A stretch of DNA of 11,808 bases from an uncultured Clostridia bacterium (GTDB lineage: Bacteria; Bacillota; Clostridia; TANB77; CAG-508), in assembly GCA_934162625.1 (NCBI GenBank), contig CAKPJM010000036.1:1-11808 (forward strand), written 5' to 3'. The notes under the pieces were generated by a model. It searched no databases and was not told where the DNA came from. It was given only the letters and a program-made list of their open reading frames with translations. Numbering within the stretch: the first letter of the stretch is position 1; every line of letters begins with the position of its first letter. Of the stretch, positions 1 to 5,686 are shown in pieces. The position numbers were made by a program, and so were the translations under genes.

Positions 1-150
1 ATTTGTTGCAGCACTTTGTGCTGTATTAAATAATCCTCCATTTAGCGCTACTGTTATTGTTACTCCTACTAATATTATCATTACTATTATTGTTATTATT
101 AGGGCAATCAAAGTAATACCATTGGAGTTTTTGTTTTTTAATTTTTCCAT
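1..150 (-). CDS. Prepilin-type N-terminal leader protein (partial, 5' end only)
   Basis: Only the first 50 codons lie in the window; the gene continues past the left edge. The start ATG (150-148) follows a strong ribosome binding site, GGAGAGGAG, about 6 bases upstream. Residues 1-10 are short, Lys/Asn-rich and polar. They are followed by GITLIALIITIIV (11-23) and an unbroken hydrophobic helix to about residue 36, then ALNGGLFNTAQSAATN. A basic stretch, a Gly, and a long hydrophobic segment form the architecture of a class III (type IV pilin-like) signal, normally cut after the Gly by a PilD/ComC-type peptidase. The expected Glu at mature position +5 is not obvious: the residue there is Ala or Leu. 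Many Clostridia carry families of such GITLIAL proteins as pseudopilins or surface proteins with variable ectodomains. The specific role cannot be read because the C-terminal domain is outside the window. Confidence 0.8.
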   Translation of the reverse strand, partial: MEKLKNKNSNGITLIALIITIIVMIILVGVTITVALNGGLFNTAQSAATN

Positions 151-206
151 TTGTTTTTCTCCTCTCCTTCTTTTGTATTTTTTACTTTTTTGTATTTGTT
201 ATGTAC

Positions 207-235
207 ATTTTAGATTATATATTTTTATATGTCAA
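207..235 (-). promoter_or_regulatory. Sigma-A promoter of the prepilin-like gene
   Basis: On the minus strand TTGACA (235-230) and TAAAAT (212-207) are separated by exactly 17 bases. The -35 is a perfect match and the -10 matches 5 of 6. It lies about 57 bases upstream of the start codon at 150, which leaves a roughly 50-base A-rich leader ending in the ribosome binding site. Confidence 0.75.
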
Positions 236-268
236 TACTTTAAGAGAATTTATTTTTTGTAAAAATTC

Positions 269-312
269 AGGACAGTCCCCTTTTGTTATTCAACAAAAGA
301 GGGACAGTCCCT
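269..312. repeat. GGACAGTCCC direct repeat around a short hairpin
   Basis: GGACAGTCCC occurs twice (270-279 and 302-311). Between the copies CTTTTGTT (280-287) and AACAAAAG (292-299) form an 8-bp stem with a 4-base loop. Each GGGACAGTCCC unit is itself palindromic except for its central base. The G/C-rich units stand out from the very AT-rich flanks. This looks like a short non-coding intergenic repeat, not part of a gene. Confidence 0.6.
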
Positions 313-333
313 AGAATTTTTTTCAGATATTTT

Positions 334-359
334 GGGCAGACACAGGGCCTGCCCCTACA
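334..359 (+). repeat. 26-bp GC-rich intergenic repeat, copy 1
   Basis: The 26 bases beginning GGGCAGACACAGGG and ending GCCCCTACA are identical to 11090-11115. They are also the reverse complement, with two G/A differences, of 11006-11031. Recurrence at both ends of the window shows a dispersed repeat family. Here it is a solitary end, without the inverted partner seen at 11006-11115. Confidence 0.85.
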
Positions 360-380
360 TTTTTGCTTGATTCTACGATT

Positions 381-406
381 ATGGGTCGCCGAAGGCGGCG
401 ACCCAT
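381..406. repeat. 11-bp perfect GC-rich hairpin downstream of rnj
   Basis: ATGGGTCGCCG (381-391), loop AAGG, CGGCGACCCAT (396-406) make an 11-bp perfect stem 12 bases past the rnj stop codon. The position suits a transcript end, but no T-run follows it on the minus strand. It is therefore better called a palindromic repeat unit that may protect the 3' end of the mRNA than a canonical intrinsic terminator. Confidence 0.7.
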
Positions 407-417
407 ACAACGTTTTA

Positions 418-2235
418 TTAAATTTCCATAATTATTGGCAAAATCATCGGTTCTCTTTTCGTTTTTTTATAAATATAATCTCTTAATTCTTCTCTTAATA
501 ATGATTTTATTGTTGTCCAATCAGTTATATGTTTTTCTTCAAGCTTTAATATTTTTGCTCTTAATAGCTGCTTTATTTCTTCCATTAAGTTTTCTGACTC
601 TCTTACATATACAAATCCTCTAGAAAGTACATCTGGGCCTGCCACTACTCTTCCTGTTGTTGAATCCATTGTTAATACTATTATTATAAGACCATCTTGA
701 GACAAGCGTTGTCTATCTCTTAAAACTATATTTCCAACGTCACCTACGCCTAATCCATCTACCATTATTTTTCCAACTGGTACTGTTCCTGTAAGTTTCG
801 CTTCATATTCATTAAGTTCTAATATTCTACCGTTTGTCATAATAAATATATTTTCTGGATCAACTCCAATTTTTTTTGCTGTTTCACTATGAGCTATCAA
901 TTGTCTGTATTCACCATGTACTGGTATAAAGTATTTTGGTCTAACTAAACTAATCATTAGTTTTTGTTCTTCTTGGCAAGCATGTCCAGAAACGTGTATA
1001 TCTTCTAGTGCATTATAAATTACTTCAGCGCCAATTTTCATTAAATCATCTATAACTTTAGAAACTGAGTTTTCATTTCCTGGTATTGGGTTTGCAGATA
1101 TTATTATTAAATCATTTGGAGTTATTTGAACTTTTTTATGTTCTCCTGATGCCATTCTTGTAAGTGCTGACATAGTTTCTCCTTGGCTTCCAGTTGTTAT
1201 TATTGTTAATTTTTCATCTGGATATGATTTTATCATATCTATATCTATAAAAACATTATCTGGAACTTTTATATATCCAAATTTTCTTGCTGTTTCAATA
1301 GTGTTTACCATACTTCTTCCACATATTGCAACTTTTCTTCCATATTTAACTGCAGAATTGACAATTTGTTGGATTCTATGAACATTTGAAGAGAATGTTG
1401 CAACTACAATTCTTTTTGTACAATTTATAAATAATTTATCTAGCACTTCTCCAACTGTACTTTCAGACATAGTATAACCTTTTCTTTCTGAGTTTGTACT
1501 GTCAGACATAAGAGCTAAAACGCCTTTATTTCCAAGTTCTGCAAGCCTTCCAAAATCAATCATTTCTCCATCTATTGGTGTATAATCTATTTTGAAATCA
1601 CCTGTATGCACAACTGTTCCTACTGGTGTATGAATAGCAAGTGAACATGCATCTGGTATACTGTGTGTAATTCTTATAAATTCAACTTTCATCGATCCTA
1701 AATTTACTGTTTGTCCTGGAGTAACTACTTTTAGTTTTGCACTTCTTAATAACTTATGTTCTTCTAATTTATGTTCTATTAGTCCAATTGTAAGTTTAGT
1801 TCCATATATAGGCACATTAAATTGTTTTAATAAATATGGTATTGCCCCTATATGGTCCTCGTGTCCATGAGTTATAACTAATCCTCTAATTTTTTCTTTA
1901 TTTTTTTCTAAATATGTTAAATCTGGTATAACCAAATCTATTCCAAGCATGTCATCCTCTGGGAATGCCAATCCACAATCTACTAATACAATATCATTCT
2001 CATATTCAAATACTGTAATGTTTTTTCCTATTTCTAATAAACCACCTAAAGGTATTATTTTTAATTTTTCTTTCTTAAATCTAAATTGTTCCCCTTGATT
2101 TTTTTCTTTAGTTTTTTTATTTGTTCTTTTAGTTTTTTCTCCTTCTTTATTTACTTTGTTTGTTTTATTTGTCCTTGGTCTATATTTTCTTTTTGGTTTT
2201 TCAGTTTTTGCATTGTTGTTTAAAATTTCTTCCAT
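418..2235 (-). CDS. rnj: Ribonuclease J (metallo-beta-lactamase/beta-CASP RNase)
   Basis: RNase J is a 5'-3' exo- and endoribonuclease that degrades mRNA and matures RNAs in the cytoplasm of Gram-positives lacking RNase E. The 605-residue product has the metallo-beta-lactamase zinc motif HGHEDH (123-128), H191 in THSIPD, D213 in TGDFKID, and SDSTN (244-248). The beta-CASP region follows, ending with HVSGHA (414-419) and PVHGE (438-442), and a C-terminal domain runs from about 490 to the end. B. subtilis RNase J1 is about 555 residues; the excess is a low-complexity Lys/Arg/Thr/Asn-rich extension at about 9-58, in front of LKIIPLGGLLEIGKN, where the family fold begins. The start ATG (2235-2233) has a GGGAG ribosome binding site 9 bases upstream. 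The gene stands alone, and repeats follow its stop codon. Whether it is the J1 or J2 type cannot be decided here. Confidence 0.96.
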   Translation of the reverse strand: MEEILNNNAKTEKPKRKYRPRTNKTNKVNKEGEKTKRTNKKTKEKNQGEQFRFKKEKLKIIPLGGLLEIGKNITVFEYENDIVLVDCGLAFPEDDMLGIDLVIPDLTYLEKNKEKIRGLVITHGHEDHIGAIPYLLKQFNVPIYGTKLTIGLIEHKLEEHKLLRSAKLKVVTPGQTVNLGSMKVEFIRITHSIPDACSLAIHTPVGTVVHTGDFKIDYTPIDGEMIDFGRLAELGNKGVLALMSDSTNSERKGYTMSESTVGEVLDKLFINCTKRIVVATFSSNVHRIQQIVNSAVKYGRKVAICGRSMVNTIETARKFGYIKVPDNVFIDIDMIKSYPDEKLTIITTGSQGETMSALTRMASGEHKKVQITPNDLIIISANPIPGNENSVSKVIDDLMKIGAEVIYNALEDIHVSGHACQEEQKLMISLVRPKYFIPVHGEYRQLIAHSETAKKIGVDPENIFIMTNGRILELNEYEAKLTGTVPVGKIMVDGLGVGDVGNIVLRDRQRLSQDGLIIIVLTMDSTTGRVVAGPDVLSRGFVYVRESENLMEEIKQLLRAKILKLEEKHITDWTTIKSLLREELRDYIYKKTKREPMILPIIMEI

Positions 2236-2696
2236 TTTATTTTTCTCCCTTTCTTTTCCTTTTGTACAACATTTTTATATTACAAATATATACTAATTTT
2301 ACACACCAAAATTAGCTAACAAAATTTTAATTGAATAGCATTTTTTCCATTCAATAAAAAATAGCTTAATATTTTAAACTAATGATTTTGTAGTTATTAA
2401 TTTATTTTCTCTTAAATTAATTTTTATAATTCTATAAATATTATTTTTTTAAAATGTAACTATCTCTCCATACATTTTTATAATATTATCTCAAAACCAT
2501 TAATTCTTTATACAAAAATCTCATACTTTACCTACTTTTAGGTACAAACTAGATATAATTTTACTATATTTTTTTGTTTTTGTCAAATTTACATGCTTGC
2601 AAAAATTACATTGTCTCCTGTAACACATTTTTAAAAAATGAATAATATATAACATACTAATGATTAAAAAATAAAGTTTAGAAGGGAGTATGCGCC
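2236..2696. other. AT-rich intergenic region between divergent rnj and the Cys-rich genes
   Basis: This stretch separates rnj (minus) from the first Cys-rich microgene (plus). I find no supportable gene in it. Weak structures present are ATTGAAT/ATTCAAT (2330-2336 with 2349-2355), which would lie in the rnj leader, and TACCTA/TAGGTA (2529-2534 with 2539-2544). No clear -35/-10 pair for rnj could be fixed because the sequence is almost all A and T. CATACTA at 2653-2659 equals the -10 consensus of forespore sigma factors (SigF/SigG). It lies 38 bases upstream of the first Cys-rich gene, but no matching -35 sits at the usual distance; a TGAATA at 2639-2644 is only 8 bases away. Confidence 0.5.
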
Positions 2697-2795
2697 ATGA
2701 GAAGTTGTTGTTCTTCAAATGATGAAATTTTATGGTTTATCATTCTATTCTTACTACTTTTCTATGGATATGGTAATAGGGGTTGCTGCTGCTAA
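2697..2795 (+). CDS. Cys-rich single-helix microprotein (32 aa)
   Basis: A very short gene, supported by the layout of its product and its ribosome binding site. GAAGGGAG (2681-2688) lies 8 bases before ATG (2697); the ATG at 2690 is too close to it and meets a stop after ten codons. The product is MRSCCSSNDEILWFIILFLL up to residue 20, then LFYGYGNRGCCC. That is a Cys pair near the N-terminus, one hydrophobic helix (about 11-22) and a Gly/Tyr segment ending in three Cys. The plan resembles small YjcZ-like spore-coat or membrane proteins and the Cys-rich proteins that Clostridia annotations call chorion-class high-cysteine proteins. The same plan recurs in the next gene, 61 bases downstream. 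Role unknown; a cross-linked spore or envelope component is an inference. Confidence 0.7.
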   Translation: MRSCCSSNDEILWFIILFLLLFYGYGNRGCCC

Positions 2796-2856
2796 ATTTA
2801 GTCCCCCACTTAACTTTATGGAAAAGTGTGTACTTATTTTGAGGAGGTGAAATATT

Positions 2857-2979
2857 ATGCCAGAAAATAGAGGAGGATGCGGATGCGGATTCGGATTCGG
2901 TGGAGATTGCTGCTGGATTATAATCCTTATAATATTAATATGCTGCTGTTGCGGTGGAAATAACAACGGATGTTGTTAA
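2857..2979 (+). CDS. Gly/Cys-rich single-helix microprotein (40 aa)
   Basis: GAGGAGGTGA (2841-2850), an almost perfect ribosome binding site, precedes ATG (2857) by 6 bases. Residues 1-19 are Gly/Cys-rich, with CGCGFGFGGDCC at 8-19. The segment WIIILIILI (20-28) is a short hydrophobic helix, and CCCCGGNNNGCC (29-40) ends the protein. Ten of 40 residues are Cys, in pairs and a quartet on both sides of the helix. This is a known style of small Cys-rich protein in Clostridia (often labelled chorion-class high-cysteine HCB protein) with no firm function. No promoter is visible in the 61-base gap after the previous gene, so the two are probably co-transcribed. Disulfide or metal-linked assembly in the spore coat or envelope is an inference. 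Confidence 0.8.
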   Translation: MPENRGGCGCGFGFGGDCCWIIILIILICCCCGGNNNGCC

Positions 2980-2983
2980 TTTT

Positions 2984-3150
2984 GAACAAATCTGAAAATT
3001 TTCAATTTTCAGTCTTTTCTCTACTTTTTATATTTCTCTATAAAATTGAAATTTTCAGTAAATTTGTTCGCGCACAAAAATTTATGGAATAAATTTTCTG
3101 TGCAATGTAATTATATAATAGGAAAGTTGCATGGCTTTTCTATTATATAA
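2984..3150. repeat. Three consecutive hairpins downstream of the Cys-rich genes
   Basis: Three inverted repeats stand end to end. First, GAACAAATCTGAAAATTTTC... (2984-3009) pairs with 3042-3069, and the left arm also holds an internal hairpin (CTGAAAA 2992-2998 with TTTTCAG 3006-3012), so two folds compete. Second, GCACAAAAATTTAT (3072-3085) pairs with 3089-3103 around a GGA loop, with one bulge. Third, TTATATAATAGGAAAG (3111-3126) pairs with 3135-3150 over 16 bp with one G-U. The transcript of the Cys-rich genes would run through all three before the terminator at 3154-3185. The region contains no gene. Confidence 0.75.
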
Positions 3151-3153
3151 AAT

Positions 3154-3185
3154 AAGGATAGCCTTTCTTAGCTATCCTATTTTTT
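3154..3185 (+). terminator. Intrinsic terminator between the converging genes
   Basis: AGGATAGC (3155-3162), loop CTTTCTTA, GCTATCCT (3171-3178), then a T-run at 3180-3185 on plus. It ends transcription of the Cys-rich genes. On minus the same stem overlaps the last codons of the small basic gene (stop 3179-3177) and is followed by TTATTTTAT, so it probably ends that transcript, and groEL read-through, as well. Confidence 0.8.
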
Positions 3186-3299
3186 AGTTTCTTTTCTTCT
3201 TTCTGTTTTTCTTTTTTCTTCATACACTTTTATATTTTCTTTTCTTCTCTCTGTTTTTCTTCTGTTCTCAAATATTTTTCCACTTTTATCGGTTACCAT
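3177..3299 (-). CDS. Lys/Arg/Glu-rich 40-aa microprotein
   Basis: This short minus-strand gene has complete expression signals. TTGACA (3362-3357) and a -10 (3339-3334) lie upstream, GAGGTGA sits 6 bases before ATG (3299-3297), and the TAG stop (3179-3177) lies inside a terminator stem. The product begins MVTDKSGKIFENRRKTERRK and continues with ENIKVYEEKRKTERRKETKK. The motif RKTERRKE occurs twice (14-21 and 30-37), 16 residues apart, so the protein is an imperfect internal duplication. It has no hydrophobic segment; it should be a soluble, highly charged, probably helical peptide that could bind nucleic acid or another acidic partner. I do not recognise the family. Its promoter starts 6 bases after the groEL stop, so it may be expressed both alone and by read-through from groESL. 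No known function is claimed. Confidence 0.72.
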   Translation of the reverse strand: MVTDKSGKIFENRRKTERRKENIKVYEEKRKTERRKETKK

Positions 3300-3332
3300 A
3301 TATTATCACCTCATAATCATTTGTATAATATG

Positions 3333-3362
3333 AGTATAATATATTATCACGTGAAATGTCAA
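3333..3362 (-). promoter_or_regulatory. Sigma-A promoter of the small basic gene
   Basis: On minus, TTGACA (3362-3357, perfect) is followed 17 bases later by TTATAC, or 18 bases later by TATACT (5 of 6 to consensus). It lies 6 bases beyond the groEL stop codon, with the ribosome binding site GAGGTGA at about 3311-3305. Confidence 0.75.
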
Positions 3363-3368
3363 TATATA

Positions 3369-5006
3369 TTAGTACATTCCTTCCATTCCTTGTGGCATTC
3401 CTGCATTTGCATGATTACATCCGCATTCCTTTTCTTTTTTCTCTGTTACAACACTTTCTGTTGTAAGAATCATTGATGCTATACTTGCTGCATTTTGAAG
3501 TGCACTACGTGTTACTTTTGTTGGGTCAACAATACCTATTTTTTTCATATCAACATATTCTTCTTTTGCTGCATTAAATCCAATTCCATCTTCACTTGAT
3601 TTTATTTTATTTAATATAACTGCACCTTCTAATCCTGCATTTGTTGCAATTTGTCTTACTGGTTCTTCTAATGCTTTTAAAACTATTTTCGCACCTATTT
3701 TTTCTTCTTCTGATAAATTATTTAAACATTTTTCTACTGCTGGCATAATATTTACAAGTGCTGTTCCTCCTCCTGCAACTATTCCTTCCTCAACAGCTGC
3801 TTTTGTTGCAGATAAAGCATCTTCTATCCTTAGTTTCTTCTCTTTCATTTCTACTTCTGTTGCTGCACCAACTTCTATTACAGCTACTCCTCCAGCTATT
3901 TTTGCTAGACGTTCTTGTAATTTTTCTTTATCAAATTCGCTTGTTGTCTCTTCTAGTTGTGTTTTTATTTGTTTTACTCTTGCAGATAATTTTTCTTTAT
4001 CTCCTGCTCCATCTACTATTATTGTGTTTTCTTTTTGTATTTTAACTTGTTTTGCTCTTCCTAATTGTTCAATTGTTGTATCTTTTAATTCTAATCCTAA
4101 ATCAGAAGTTATAACTTCTCCACCTGTTAAAACTGCTATATCCTCTAGCATCTCTTTTCTTCTATCTCCAAAGCCTGGAGCTTTTACTGCAGCAACATTT
4201 AGCACTCCTCTTAATTTGTTTAGTACTAATGTTGATAATGCTTCGCTTTCAATATCATCTGCTATTATTAGTAATTTTCCTGATTGTTGCATTAAACTTT
4301 CTAGCAATGGTAATATTTCTTGGATATTGCTAATCTTTTTATCTGTAATTAATATATATGGATTTTCCATTACTGTTTCCATTTTATCTGTATCTGTTAC
4401 GAAATATGGTGATATATATCCTTTATCAAATTGCATACCCTCAACAACATTTAATCCTGTTGTTGCTGTTTTAGATTCTTCTATTGTAATAACACCATCT
4501 TTTGAGACTTTCTCCATTGCTTCTGCAATTAATTCTCCTATTTCATTGCTGTTTGCAGAAATACTTGCTACTCTTGCTATATCTTCTTTTCCATTTATTT
4601 CTGAGCTAATTCCTTTTAGTCCTTCTACTGCTGATTCTACTGCTTTATCTATTCCTCTTTTTATAGCCATTGGATCTCCACCAGCTGCTACATTTTTTAC
4701 TCCTTCTTTAATTATAGCTTGTGCTAAAACTGTTGCTGTTGTTGTTCCATCACCTGCAATGTCGTTTGTTTTAGTTGCAACTTCTTTAACTAATCTAGCT
4801 CCTATATTTTCATATGGGTCATCTAATTCAATTTCTTTTGCTATTGTAACACCATCATTTGTAATAAGTGGTGCACCAAAACTTTTATCTAATACAACAT
4901 TTCTTCCTTTTGGTCCCAATGTTACTTTAACTGTATCAGCTAATTTATTTACGCCATCTAACATTTTCTTTCTGGCATCTTCTCCAAATTTAATCTCTTT
5001 TGACAT
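3369..5006 (-). CDS. groEL: Chaperonin GroEL (60 kDa, HSP60)
   Basis: GroEL forms the double-ring ATP-driven folding chamber that works with the GroES lid in the cytoplasm. The 545-residue product has the expected length and motifs: the nucleotide-binding segment TLGPKGRNVVLD (29-40), TNDGVTIAKEIELDDP (49-64), the ATPase motif GDGTTT (85-90, with the catalytic Asp at 86), and the equatorial segment VEEGIVAGGGTAL. The start ATG (5006-5004) has AAAAGGAGACG, SD core 9 bases upstream. The C-terminal tail is odd. In place of the usual string of GGM repeats it reads KKEKECGCNHANAG followed by MPQGMEGMY. It keeps two Met/Gly repeats but adds a Cys-Gly-Cys-Asn-His motif and ends in Tyr. The gene is the second of the groES-groEL operon and is separated from groES by 188 bases that hold a large palindrome. 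Confidence 0.98.
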   Translation of the reverse strand: MSKEIKFGEDARKKMLDGVNKLADTVKVTLGPKGRNVVLDKSFGAPLITNDGVTIAKEIELDDPYENIGARLVKEVATKTNDIAGDGTTTATVLAQAIIKEGVKNVAAGGDPMAIKRGIDKAVESAVEGLKGISSEINGKEDIARVASISANSNEIGELIAEAMEKVSKDGVITIEESKTATTGLNVVEGMQFDKGYISPYFVTDTDKMETVMENPYILITDKKISNIQEILPLLESLMQQSGKLLIIADDIESEALSTLVLNKLRGVLNVAAVKAPGFGDRRKEMLEDIAVLTGGEVITSDLGLELKDTTIEQLGRAKQVKIQKENTIIVDGAGDKEKLSARVKQIKTQLEETTSEFDKEKLQERLAKIAGGVAVIEVGAATEVEMKEKKLRIEDALSATKAAVEEGIVAGGGTALVNIMPAVEKCLNNLSEEEKIGAKIVLKALEEPVRQIATNAGLEGAVILNKIKSSEDGIGFNAAKEEYVDMKKIGIVDPTKVTRSALQNAASIASMILTTESVVTEKKEKECGCNHANAGMPQGMEGMY

Positions 5007-5068
5007 ATATATCGTCTCCTTTTCTTTTATAACATTTTCTTTAATACGTCTCCTTTATTTCGCAATTC

Positions 5069-5191
5069 AAAACGAATCAAAATTAGTATATTGTGCATTT
5101 TCGTTAAAATAAAAACCGGAGGCGTACATGGGTACGTTGAGGATTTTTATTGAAAACGAAAATGTGCAAGATGCTGATTTTCATTCGTTTT
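5069..5191. repeat. 123-bp imperfect palindrome between groES and groEL
   Basis: Arms of 59 (5069-5127) and 60 (5132-5191) bases flank the loop ATGG at 5128-5131. Perfect blocks include AAAACGAAT, CATTTTCGTT (5096-5105 with 5155-5164), ATAAAAA and CGTAC beside the loop. Most of the remaining positions differ by transitions. Six of the seven transition differences would be G-U pairs in a plus-strand RNA (5084-5176, 5087-5173, 5094-5166, 5095-5165, 5121-5138, 5122-5137); in the groESL mRNA they would be A-C mismatches. It starts 4 bases after the groES stop. It could be a small palindromic mobile element (MITE-like) or an mRNA processing structure. Confidence 0.85.
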
Positions 5192-5194
5192 TCT

Positions 5195-5464
5195 CTATTC
5201 AACTATAGCCAAGACATCCTCCTGCTTAACTATCGTATACTCCGTATCTTCATATTTTACTTCTGTTCCAGAATATTTATTTATAATAACTTTGTCACCT
5301 TCTTTTATATACATCTTTACATCTTCTGTTCCTGGTCCTACTGCTACAACTTCTGCTATTTGTGGTTTTTCTTTAGAACCACTTGATAAAATGATTCCGC
5401 TTTTTGTAGTTTCTTCACTTTCTATCATTTTTATTAGTACTCTATCTGCTAATGGTTTAATCAT
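5195..5464 (-). CDS. groES: Co-chaperonin GroES (10 kDa)
   Basis: GroES is the heptameric lid of GroEL. The product from ATG at 5464-5462 is 89 residues, close to the usual 94-97. It begins MIKPLADRVLIKMIESEETT and has the GroES mobile loop (TTKSGIILSSGSKEKPQ, 19-35), AEVVAVGPG (37-45) and GDKVIINKYSGTEVK (56-70). An upstream in-frame GTG at 5500 is rejected as the start. AAAGGAGG lies 9 bases before the chosen ATG, the chosen start gives the family N-terminus, and the extra 12 residues would be unlike any GroES. It is the first gene of the operon, 49 bases downstream of a CIRCE-like operator, so repression by HrcA and induction by heat are expected. Confidence 0.97.
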   Translation of the reverse strand: MIKPLADRVLIKMIESEETTKSGIILSSGSKEKPQIAEVVAVGPGTEDVKMYIKEGDKVIINKYSGTEVKYEDTEYTIVKQEDVLAIVE

Positions 5465-5513
5465 AATCACATTCCTCCTTTTGATTTGATTATTTGTCAC
5501 TTTTTGTTAAAAA

Positions 5514-5540
5514 TTAGCAGTCTACTTCTTCGACTGCTAA
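5514..5540. promoter_or_regulatory. Variant CIRCE operator (HrcA binding site)
   Basis: TTAGCAGTC (5514-5522), nine bases, then GACTGCTAA (5532-5540): perfect 9-bp arms with the canonical 9-base spacer. The CIRCE consensus is TTAGCACTC-N9-GAGTGCTAA, so position 7 of each arm is changed C to G, with the compensating change in the other arm. It lies directly downstream of the groESL -10 and upstream of groES, where HrcA normally acts. Confidence 0.88.
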
Positions 5541-5543
5541 TAA

Positions 5544-5570
5544 TTTATACCCATTTATATAAAAAGTCAA
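5544..5570 (-). promoter_or_regulatory. groESL promoter
   Basis: On minus, TTGACT (5570-5565, 5 of 6) precedes TATAAA (5549-5544, 5 of 6) at 15 bases, or TAAATT (5547-5542) at 17 bases. The -10 abuts the CIRCE, so a repressor bound there would block RNA polymerase. The -35 is clear; the exact -10 is less certain. Confidence 0.65.
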
Positions 5571-5686
5571 TAGATTTTATTAATTTTATTCAGATTTTTT
5601 ATTGTTATTCGTTTGATTATATTTTTCTTTTTACCTTTAAATAATTTTTATTCTAATTACTATAAAAACTGAAATTTGTCTAATGC

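Noticed and set aside
258..410. Possible CRISPR array because several short repeats lie close together
   Set aside because: The repeats are of different families, not regularly spaced and have no spacers; no cas gene is near.
2236..2696. tRNA, riboswitch or other structured RNA
   Set aside because: Only 5-7 bp weak stems are present in almost pure A/T sequence; no conserved motif is recognisable.
2521..2718. 65-codon minus-strand frame
   Set aside because: No ribosome binding site or recognisable composition; it overlaps the better supported plus-strand gene at 2697.
2754..2966. 70-codon minus-strand frame with QQQ and Pro-rich product
   Set aside because: It is the antisense shadow of the Cys-rich microgene (Gly/Cys codons read backwards give Pro/Gln/His), with no ribosome binding site.
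5028..5036. ATG-TTA-TAA mini-ORF in the groEL leader (minus)
   Set aside because: Two codons with the SD copy 14 bases away; too likely by chance in this AT-rich leader.
4024..5112. 362-codon open frame on plus opposite groEL
   Set aside because: It is antisense to a clear groEL; the Ser/Thr/Phe/Ile-rich translation is the usual shadow of an AT-rich chaperonin gene and it has no ribosome binding site.
5465..5500. N-terminal extension of groES from GTG at 5500
   Set aside because: It contains the ribosome binding site of the true ATG at 5464 and would add 12 residues unlike GroES.
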